Shown here: piece after piece, positions 1 through 8,066 of the stretch | Layout of the letters: each line of letters begins with the position of its first letter | How positions within the stretch are numbered: the first letter of the stretch is position 1 | Assembly (NCBI RefSeq): GCF_000004075.3 | Contig: NC_026660.2 | Location: 28,461,498 to 28,525,497 of the forward strand | Reading direction: 5' to 3' | From: Cucumis sativus | Lineage: Eukaryota; Streptophyta; Magnoliopsida; Cucurbitales; Cucurbitaceae | Length of the DNA: 64,000 bases | The notes under the pieces: model-generated | What the model saw: the letters and a program-made list of their open reading frames with translations, nothing else | Told to the model about the DNA's origin: nothing | Databases searched by the model: none | Made by a program: the position numbers and the translations under genes

Positions 1-250
1 CAGATCATAAGAAACAAAATTCAAAGGCGAAAGTAAAAAAGTTTGAGAGCGACGAGAGTGTTGAAGGTTGAGCGAACGGAATCGATAAGATGGCGAAGGT
101 GTTGAAGAAGCTGCGGTGAGGACTGAGGAACGATTTGTTAAAACCCTAGCAAGGCCATTTAATAGAAGATTTGGGTGAAGAGGAATGTAGTGGGTACGGG
201 AGATCCTGACCGTTGATATTTCAAGGCGATGAGATAGGGTTTCTTTGATT
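1..250 (-). other. Possible 5' leader / first exon of a gene leaving the window on the left
   Basis: Read on the minus strand, this stretch is richer in C and T than its surroundings and holds a GCTAGGGTTTT telo-box-like motif near 140-150, common in plant 5' leaders. An ATG lies at positions 8-6, right at the window edge. A short upstream ATG frame near 163 ends at once at a TAA. The stretch upstream of the edge ATG is open in one frame but has no ATG of its own. If real, nearly all of the gene lies outside the window, so no function can be given. Confidence 0.3.
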
Positions 251-1139
251 GTGTATTTTCAAATTTATTAGAAATATAGCGTTGTCTTCGAGCTTACTAT
301 AGTATTGAAATTGAAATTTATTTTTAATTAACAAAACTTTCCAAAATATCTATAAATATAGATTTCAAGTTCATTGTTTGACAAAACATTAACAATTTAA
401 ATTTTATAATGCTCTTAAAATAGTTCTAAATCTCAATCAATAAAACTGATTTATAAGATTGGGAAGAAAAAAAAAAACAGGGTGTTTTTTTTTTTTTAAT
501 TTTAAGAAATTATGACTTTAAAAAAAATTCAAATCGTAATTTGGCTTTCAAATAAAAATTCTAATCTTTATTTCTCTTTATAAAATTAGCTAACCTATAA
601 TAATAATAGGTTGCGGAAAAATAAATAATAAATATCTCCACATATAACCCATGGCATAGATATAGATGAGAATATTACAAGAAGAATTAAAACTTTCATT
701 TGGTTGTATTGGTTTGTATGCTACTTCGTGTAATTCGACCAAATTTTAAATTGCCTTTATACATGAGTTTAAGCTTTTCGATCAATTAATAATTTATCGA
801 TCACGAATTTAAGCTTTTGGGTCAATTGATGATTTAAGATAATATCAATTTTATAATGCCTCTATCCATCCCTACAACTCGCTTTCTTAACTATTTTAAT
901 TTTTAGTATCTTTGAAACTAGTTACAGAAAAATATTTGTTAAACTACGAGATTCCACATATCATGATAGATAGAAATAAAAGCAAAAATAAATAGCATCT
1001 ATCCATTTTGATTAGGTAATACTTAATGTATTCAAGATGCATCCATCTTTACGCAACAATTTTAAAAATGTTTCGTAAAAATAATAAAAAGGATATGATA
1101 GTTTGAAAATTTAATTAGTGGAAATGGGTGGAATGGATG
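251..1139. other. Intergenic, A/T-rich
   Basis: No open frame with family features on either strand. The stretch is A/T-rich and ends where the tandem duplication begins. I see nothing else in it. Confidence 0.5.
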
Positions 1140-1443
1140 AAAATAGGTACATACATCCAAATATTTTTCTTTAAAAAAATATTGTTGGTTCCTATTGAAT
1201 GGTTTGAACAACCATTTGATTGACTCCCTCCTAAATATAATAACCACCCCAAAAAAGCCACTAAATTAAGGGTAAGAAAAACGAAGGAGGATGCCAAAAA
1301 CAGATGGAAGTGAAAGCAATAAATGGGGTATGGTTTGTTTCAATGGGAAAATATAAATTGAAAACCATTCCCTCCTTCTTTTCACGATTCATTCAAAGTA
1401 AAATTTGAAGAATCCAAAGGTCAATACCAAAAAAAAAATTTAA

Positions 1444-1729
1444 ATGGCATGCAACACCAACCAAACAATTACTATTTTGATAGCTATCATCATGGTTTGT
1501 TCATTAATACTAAACCCAACAAATGCATAGCTACGGTGCCATTGGTAGGAATTCACCCACAAGATAGGTAGGAATTCACCCACAAGATAGATGCAGATTT
1601 GGTAAGTGCAAAATATTAGGAGAACCCGTCAATCCTTATACCAGAGGATGTGAAGCTATAAAACGTTGTAGATCTGAAAATGAATTTGAAGTTGGATCTG
1701 AAAATAAATATGAACTTAGACCTGATTGA
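1444..1729 (+). pseudogene. RALF-like peptide pseudogene (unit A, locus 1)
   Basis: This is a broken copy of the intact gene at 4997-5236. The first frame encodes a signal peptide very like the intact one (MACNTNQTITILIAIIM...) but stops at a TAG right after the predicted cleavage region. The rest of the RALF core is present in other frames: an SYGAIG piece, then, after a 23-bp tandem duplication (1544-1566 and 1567-1589), a C-terminal part with the CRFGKC and NPYTRGCEAIKRCR signature. At least two frame changes separate signal and core, so no secreted RALF can be made from this frame. The C-terminal NPYTRGC is closer to the family consensus than the NNYTRGC of the intact copy. An unrecognised intron is possible but I see no convincing GT..AG pair. 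Confidence 0.8.
1544..1589 (+). repeat. 23-bp perfect tandem duplication inside the RALF pseudogene
   Basis: Two adjacent identical 23-bp copies begin GGTAGGAATTCACCCACAAG. A 23-bp insertion shifts the frame, and each copy also carries in-frame stops. It is absent from the homologous position in the intact gene. Confidence 0.9.
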
Positions 1730-1739
1730 TTCACACCCT

Positions 1740-3020
1740 TAGCTTCCACATCTCTATTATGTCATTCCATATTCTATCTCTTTTAGTTATGGCCATGGTG
1801 TAGAACGAGTGTCATTCACTCGTATATGGTATTGACTTGATAATTTTTTAATATTTAATTTATTATAACTATATGTTTGGTTTTTGTTAAATCTTCAATT
1901 TGTTTATGTATATTTTTGTTTCATTATCTCTTTTCTCAATTCGTGCTTTAGAAAATAGTTTTATGTGATTCTTTTTATTAAAAATTAAAATTCGACAAGA
2001 TTTAACGAGTAATTTACATCAAACTTTAATTAATAATTTAAATTTTTATAAACCTAAAATTTAATTAATAATTTGATTTTAAAAGGGTAAAAAGTAAAGG
2101 TCGAGATAAAAGAATTAATAGACAAATCAAATACAAGTTGGATTATTATTATATATGAAATCGAACTTTTCAGTTCAAAATCATGGAAGATCAAACCTAT
2201 ATATAACCCCACGTTAACCATTCCAAAAAATTTATAAGCATCAATTTGTAAACATTTTACATAGTACATAAACGTTTATAAGCATCAATTCTTTCTTCTC
2301 TCTTCCAAATGTCATTCCTCTCTTTCTTCTTTTTCTCTAGTGACTTTATGGTTGTCACTTGCCCACGCCATTTACAATTTCACATCTTTGTCAAGGTAAT
2401 TTTTACATATATAGATTTCTTTCTTTGTTATTGTTGTATACAAGTCCTTGATGACAAAAGAAACTATAAGAAAACAAAAATCACAATTCAATTTTCACTT
2501 CTCTGCCAGTGCATTTAGATTTGTTAACAGATAATTAGTGAATGTAAATTTATTTTTATACCATTGAATTAACAAGATTTCGAACCATCAACTTTGTAGC
2601 TTTGTTTCTAATCAAAAGTATATTTTATTGAACGCACATATATATATAACAACGACAATAAAAATCGAGAAAAAAAATAACAAAAAAGGGACTCAAAGAT
2701 CAAATACATTTCACGAACTCAGGATACATTTTGTCAAACCACAAAATTTTCAGTACATATGTTTCTCAACTAGGGTAGATAAAAATAGATGATAAAAAAA
2801 TGTGGATCAAAACTGTGAAAAGGTGACAATATATAATGTAACACAACGATTCATTTCAACGTTCGATTCAATGACTCGTTCGAGTAACATTATGAATGTC
2901 AACCACAAAGAAGCCCATAAATTAAGCAAAACCACCGAAGTGTGTGCAAAAAACATAGAAATAATGAGAAAGCAGTTCATGGATATCGGTAGAAAATGAC
3001 AAATATTTAAGAGTATTTTA
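1740..3020. other. Intergenic within unit A
   Basis: A/T-rich 3' flank of the first RALF-like locus. Near 2570-2600 it carries TTTCGAACC, the reverse complement of a tRNA B-box-like GGTTCGAAA, possibly a decayed SINE. Short frames at 2309 and 2802 show no family features and are not kept as open frames in unit B. Confidence 0.4.
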
Positions 3021-3022
3021 AA

Positions 3023-3530
3023 ATGGGTTTTTGTAAATCTTTCATCTTCTTCCTTGGGTCTTTTCATTTAGGGAAAAGAAAAAAAGGAGAGGATGAGAGG
3101 GAGGCAAGAGAGAGAGAAAAGGTATCAACCCAAAAACACACAGTAGATCAGAGAGTATTTTTCTGCAAACGGAGCCAGCCGACAGGAAGAGTAGAAGACG
3201 TCGGAGTATTGACGTCAGCTAAGCGGCGGGATCGAGCGAGCTTTTCCGGCGTGCATGATGGGTTGACGGCGTCTGACGTTGTTTGACGGACGTGTTCCTC
3301 CGGCGTTATCTGTGGTGGTTTGACAGCCGCTTTCGGGAGTTCATCAGCGGCGGATTTGAGACTGTCGGCCGTGGGTTCTTCACAGGTTTGCAGTGGGTTG
3401 TTTGACAACGTGAGTCTTCGGATAGAGGCAGTGATTTTCGGTGGGTTTTGGGTTTCGTGTTGATTTCTGTAGTTGTATCTTGACTGTCTTGGTAAAATCC
3501 CTTCAAACTGATTCAAGGTGGATGTAAATC
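3023..3530. other. GC-rich island of unknown nature, duplicated in unit B
   Basis: The base composition is much richer in G and C than the flanks: purine-rich at the left, then G/T-rich with many CGGCG, GACGTC and GGTTTGACGG pieces. A shortened, diverged copy lies at about 6534-6835. A 122-codon minus-strand frame (3148-3516) is broken in the second copy, which argues against a conserved protein. It may be a captured 5' exon and leader of another gene or a fragment of a mobile element. I do not recognise it. Confidence 0.4.
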
Positions 3531-3677
3531 AAATTATTTGGTTTTAGCTTGAAGTAATTTCAAACATTATGGTTGTTTCAAAAGACAAATATAAAGTGAA
3601 ATAATTCATTGCCTCATTCTCTTCATCCTCATTCAAACTAAAATTGAAGCTTAAAGAAAGAAGTAAATGGATAAAAA

Positions 3678-3850
3678 ATGGCAGCCAGTATGTATAATGA
3701 TGGTTTGCTCATTTATAGTAACTCCCAACAAATGCAAACTCCAATAATCATGGCGTTATTGACGAGGATGCATGAAAAGATTAAACTATCCCCATGGTCA
3801 TTGCCAAAAACCAGGAGAGCCAAAATAGTTATACCAGAGGATGTGAGTTC
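3678..3850 (+). pseudogene. RALF-like relic (unit A, locus 2)
   Basis: The ATGGCAGCC start, the ACTCCCAACAAATGCAAACTCC piece (matching the end of the signal peptide of the intact gene) and a closing TATACCAGAGGATGTGAG, encoding YTRGCE of the RALF C-terminus, survive. The middle cysteine region is scrambled. The frame stays open to 3989 by chance and reads no RALF core. It pairs with the relic at 6975, so the locus was probably already decaying before the segmental duplication. Confidence 0.6.
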
Positions 3851-3989
3851 AAATAAGGGTGTAGAAACTAGAAACCAAGTTGTCCGAGGCTGCAGCATAA
3901 TAGCGGTTGGATATGTGGATTCTAAAATTTTCAAGCCATTCATTATATTTATTTTGATGTCTGAGTTATATGTTCTCTTACTTAATTGA

Positions 3990-4698
3990 GTTTGTGATAA
4001 TTACCGTTTGTTTTACTGAATTAGATTTTTATGGTTAAAGTGAGTTTAAAATGATCTCTGTATTAAAAATAAGAGGTTTAGTTTCCTATCCCGGCAAGTA
4101 TTGTATCAAAAAAAATCGTATGCATATTGAAATCAATTTATTTTATTAGTTTTTTCTTGATCATAATCATAATAACACACCTATACTTACATTTTACGCA
4201 TATGTAATGCAATACTTAACAATAAATAAATAAATGCGAAAATAAGAAAATTAAGGATAAGTTAGTTTTGGTAAATGTTCATTTTTTCTTTATTTTAAAA
4301 AATTACAATTATAACAAATTATGTTAGCGATAAACTTATATGGTAGATAAATTTGTATGACTTATCGATGATAGATCACTAACTATATGTTTTATCAACT
4401 CTTATCTATTCATGATAGAAGTTTATTGCTAATAGATTATGTTATATTTACATTTTAAAAAGTTCTACTTATATATTTTAATATTTTTTTAAAGGAACTA
4501 CAAATTATTATGAAGACCTTATTGTTGTAGATTCTTTTCGAATGAATGGGATTAAACATTTTTAAAATATAGTAGGGTTAAGAAAATTAAAACATAGAGT
4601 TTATTAATATTTCTTACACATTCATATACATATGTTTAGGTTATTGGAAGTAGTAAATATAATTTTTAAAAGAAAAAAAATATACACATTCATAATGG
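3990..4698. other. Intergenic tail of unit A
   Basis: A/T-rich, with a 4300-4460 stretch rich in GATAGA/TATCTA-type half palindromes (for example CTATTCATGATAGAAG), also seen near 7580-7680, 43790-43910 and 44270-44330. This looks like a common decayed inverted-repeat element. No gene is seen. Confidence 0.4.
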
Positions 4699-4903
4699 AC
4701 AAAAATAGGTTCACCAAAGATGCATCAAAATATTTAATATTTGAAAAACTGTTGGAGGGTTTCCTATTGGTTTGAACAACCATTTGATTGACTGGGTCGT
4801 AATTATAATAACAACCACTAGATTAAGAGTAAAGAAAAGGAAGTATGCTAAAAATAGATGAAGTGAAAGCAATAGATGGGGTATAGTTTGTTTCAATGGA
4901 AAA

Positions 4904-4911
4904 TTATAAAT
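4904..4911 (+). promoter_or_regulatory. Candidate TATA box for the RALF-like gene
   Basis: TTATAAAT lies about 86 bp upstream of the ATG at 4997, a plausible distance for a short leader. The broken copy in unit A has a related ATATAAAT at the matching place. In such A/T-rich DNA the match alone is weak. Confidence 0.35.
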
Positions 4912-4996
4912 TGGAAACCCATTCCCTCGTTCTTTTCACCCTTCATTCAAAATAAAATTTGAAGAATAGAAAGGTCAATACCAAAAAATAGTTAAA

Positions 4997-5236
4997 ATGG
5001 CAGGCAACACCAACAAAACCCTTGTTATTCTGATGATAGCTATGATCATGGCTTGTTCATTGATTGAAAACCCAACAAACGCAACCTCTCTCGGTTATGG
5101 TGTCATTGGTAAAGGAGACGCAAGATGTAAAGATGGTAAATGTGAAATATTAGGAGATCCAGCCAATAATTATACAAGAGGATGTGAGCCTGAAGAACAC
5201 TGTAGATCTGGATCATCTGGATCACCTGATCAATGA
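4997..5236 (+). CDS. RALF-like secreted cysteine-rich peptide, 79 aa, intact
   Basis: RALF peptides are secreted signals that bind CrRLK1L receptor kinases and LRX/LLG partners at the cell surface, altering growth and apoplastic pH. The 79-residue product has a hydrophobic signal peptide (about 1-29), a YGVIGKGD block (34-41) at the place of the family's YIxY segment, and four cysteines (C44, C49, C63, C69). Two of these sit in the diagnostic NNYTRGCEPEEHCR tail (57-70). There is no RRxL pro-peptide cleavage site, so it belongs with the short RALFs processed only by signal peptidase. The region between C49 and C63 and the tail are acidic (EILGD, EPEE), unlike typical basic RALFs. The ATG is the only one giving a signal peptide. 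It sits in unit B of a tandem duplication with three broken relatives. Family assignment is firm; receptor, tissue and function are unknown. Confidence 0.82.
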   Translation: MAGNTNKTLVILMIAMIMACSLIENPTNATSLGYGVIGKGDARCKDGKCEILGDPANNYTRGCEPEEHCRSGSSGSPDQ

Positions 5237-5239
5237 TTC

Positions 5240-6530
5240 ACAACATTTGCTTTCCACATCTCTATTCCACCATTTTATATCTTATCTCTCTTCCAATTAT
5301 GACCATGGTGTAAAACAAGTGTGTGCATGTCATTCATTCATATATGGTATTGATTGGACATTTCTTTGATATTTAATTTATTAATTCAATGGTTTTATTA
5401 GTATGTTGGATTTGTTATATCTCCCTTTTTTTTTGTGTATGTTTCTTAATATTCTTTTCAGTTTTCCTCCTCTCGATCAAGAAGATAGTAGTTCGATATG
5501 ATTTTTAATTAATAATTTAGACTTTTTAAAGCTAAAATTTAATTAATAATTTGCTTTGTAAAGGGTATAAAGTAAGGCTAAAGGGGGTGAGAGAGGAGAT
5601 AAAGAAAAAAGTAGACAAAATCAAATGGAACCAAATGGAATTACGAAAGGACGTTGACACGTTAGATTGTTAATTACATATAAAATTGATTTTTCGATCC
5701 AATCCGACTTTAATTTTATGTTAAAAATCATGAAAGATCAAACATGTATATAGCCATCTTAATTAATACATATGTGTTATTTAATACACATGTGTGAAGG
5801 ATAAGAGTGATTATTATTAACCATACATTAATCATTCGACTTGCCATGCAATTACAGGTTACTAAATTAGATTAACATTTTAATTATCAAATTTTTATTA
5901 GAGAAAACCACTTTTTGTGTAAACAGTTTGTAATTAGACTTAATTTAGAAAGAATATAACATTTTATGGACACCACTTTGTTTAATTTTGAAATGACCAA
6001 ATCAAACGGCTCTCTTTCTCCTCTCTTCCGACGATCATTTCTCTCCTTCATCCTTTTTCTCTATACAGATTAGATTTATTTGTCCTTAATTGACAAATAA
6101 ATATTAGTGAATGTAAATTTATTTCTACACCATTGAATTAACAAAATTTTGGAACAATCAACTATATGTAGATTTGTCTATAATCAAAAGTGTGTTTTTA
6201 TTGAATATATATATAATATATATGTAATGCAATAATACTTAAAAAGTGAGGGATATCTAATTTAAAATAGTTACGAACCATGAGATTTTTGGTATACATA
6301 TATATTTCTTAATTAGGGTGGATAAAAATAGATGATAAAGAAACGTGAATTAATTTTAAAAAAGGGACAATAATATAACACAACCATGTTTTATTCAATT
6401 ACCTCGTTTGAAATAACATTTATAATGTCAATAGTAAACAAGGCAATCAATTAAGCAAAATCACCTGAGTGTGCAAAGATAAATGAGAAAGCAATTCATG
6501 GATATCGTTAGAAAATGATTAAGAGTTTTT
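5240..6530. other. Intergenic within unit B
   Basis: 3' flank of the RALF-like gene, alignable in pieces with 1740-3020. A/T-rich with no supported gene. Confidence 0.4.
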
Positions 6531-6533
6531 AAA

Positions 6534-6835
6534 ATGGGTTTTTGTAAATCTTTCATCTTCTTCCTTGGGTCTTTTCATTAGGGAAAAAAAGAGAAGGAGA
6601 GGATGAGAGGGAGGCAGCCGAGACAAGAGAGAGAAAAGGCAGCAACCCAATAACACATAACACACAGAGAGACTGTTTTTCAGCAAACGGAGCCGTCCGA
6701 CAAGAAGAGTGGAAGATGTCGGAGTATGGACGTCAACTAGGCGATGGGATCGTGCAAGCTTTTCCGGTGTGTATGATGGGTTGACGGTGTCTGGCATGGT
6801 TTGACGTTCCTCCGGCGTTTTCTGGGGTGGTTTGA
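6534..6835. other. Shortened copy of the GC-rich island
   Basis: Matches 3030-3320 in order (TTTCATCTTCTTCCTTGGGT, the purine-rich block, CAGCAAACGGAGCCG, TTTTCCGGTGTG, GGGGTGGTTTGACGG) but lacks most of the right half. The minus-strand frame of the unit A copy is not preserved. Confidence 0.6.
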
Positions 6836-6974
6836 CGGTAGTTCTATTCTTAACAAAATCTCTCTATAGCTTGAAGTAATTTGTAACAAGAATGGTTGTT
6901 TCAAAAGACAAATATAATGTGAAGCTTAAAGAAACTAAAATTGAAGCTTAAAGAAAGAAGTAAAGGTATAAAAA

Positions 6975-7109
6975 ATGGCAGCCTGCACGTATGAGATGAT
7001 GGTTTGCTCATTTATGATAACTCCCAACAAATGCAAACTCCTTGGTCATTGCCAAAAACCACGAGATCCGGCCAATAGTTGTACTAGGGGATGTGAGTTC
7101 GAATAAGAG
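6975..7109 (+). pseudogene. RALF-like relic (unit B, locus 2)
   Basis: Counterpart of 3678-3850. The ATGGCAGCC start and ACTCCCAACAAATGCAAACTCC remain. GATCCGGCCAATAGTTGTAC then encodes DPANSCT and leads into RGCE, recalling the DPANNYTRGCE of the intact gene but with Y changed to C, and a TAA soon follows. No open frame joins the parts. Confidence 0.6.
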
Positions 7110-7944
7110 TGTAGAAACTAGAAACCAAGTTGTCCAAGATTACAACATAAACATAATAACGGTTGGATATGTAAATTCTAAAATTTTCAAACTCTTCTTT
7201 ATATTTTTTTTGAATTATACGTTATCTTAATTAATTGGGCCATAATTACAACTTATTTTGATCTACCTAAAAGTGAGTTTAGTTTGGTGGTATTAACTTG
7301 ACTTTTTTATTTAAAAATCGAAGGTGTAGTTTTTTTACTCTGCAATTATTGTACTAAAAGAAATTTCTATGCCTATTTAAATCAATTTATTTCATTAGTT
7401 TTTCTTTGATCATCGTAACATGTTTACTTACATTTACGCACATGTAATGAAATACTTTAAAAAAAATAGGAGAAGTGAAAACAAGAAAAATAAGAACAAG
7501 TAATAAACATATACATTTTTAATTTCTACGTATTGTCCATCAACATTTATCTTATTTTAAGAAATTTCAATTATAACAAATTCTATTAGCGATATGCTTA
7601 TATGGTCGATAAATTTGTATGACCTATCAATAATAGAAATTTATTATTGATATATTATGTGATATCTATAAATTTTTTAAAATATTGTTAGATTCGAAGG
7701 AATATACTTACGACAAAAATTTTATACACCAAACTCCGTATTATTTCATATTATCAAATGAATGGAATTAAACATTTTGAAAATATAGTAGGGTTAAAAA
7801 AATTGAAAGAGGGAATTTATCAATTTCTTGCCCATTCATATTCATATATGTTTAGGTTATTGGAAGGAAATATATTTTTGAGAAGTAAAATATATACGTA
7901 TGTAATGCAATATAAGTAGTTTTGAAGATGTAACACTTAATTTT
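7110..7944. other. Intergenic, end of unit B and upstream of the hydrolase gene
   Basis: A/T-rich; alignable with 3850-4690 up to about 7900. The remaining part must hold the promoter of the gene starting at 8036; I see no clear TATA box. No other gene is seen. Confidence 0.4.
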
Positions 7945-8015
7945 TTGAGATTTACAAGATACATAATACGTCAACGTGAAGGAAATTTTGCAATAACTCT
8001 AGCGGAGAAGAAGCG

Positions 8016-8066
8016 ATGGCCATGGGAGACCAACTATGCCTACTCCATCAGTTCGTCAACAACTAA
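8016..8066 (+). other. Upstream ORF overlapping the hydrolase start
   Basis: ATG at 8016 opens a 16-codon frame (MAMGDQLCLLHQFVNN, stop TAA) in a different frame from the main ORF, and it overlaps the first main ATG at 8036. A scanning ribosome that starts here would skip 8036 and could re-initiate at the in-frame ATG 8165. This may decide between a long and a short N-terminus. It counts only if the transcript starts upstream of 8016. Confidence 0.45.

Larger units (their letters stand above)
1140..4698. repeat. Tandem segmental duplication, unit A (RALF-like cluster)
   Basis: This unit and the next (4699-7900) share collinear landmarks. These are the leader with GGTTTGAACAACCATTTGAT (about 1200 and 4770), a RALF-like locus (1444 and 4997), a 3' flank ending in ATATGGTATTGA, a GC-rich island (about 3030 and 6540), a second RALF-like relic (3678 and 6975), and a tail with GTTTAGGTTATTGGAAG (about 4633 and 7851). 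Offsets of about 3.55 kb at the left and 3.22 kb at the right show unit B has lost roughly 0.3 kb. The copies have diverged by substitutions and indels, so the duplication is not recent. Confidence 0.8.
4699..7900. repeat. Tandem segmental duplication, unit B (RALF-like cluster)
   Basis: Second copy of the segment described for 1140-4698, about 0.3 kb shorter, chiefly because the GC-rich island region (about 6534-6870) is truncated. It carries the only intact RALF-like gene of the window. Confidence 0.8.

Noticed and set aside
3148-3516. 122-codon minus-strand frame in the GC-rich island
   Set aside because: Low in hydrophobic structure, no family features, and the frame is broken in the duplicated copy at 6534-6835. 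Treated as non-coding.
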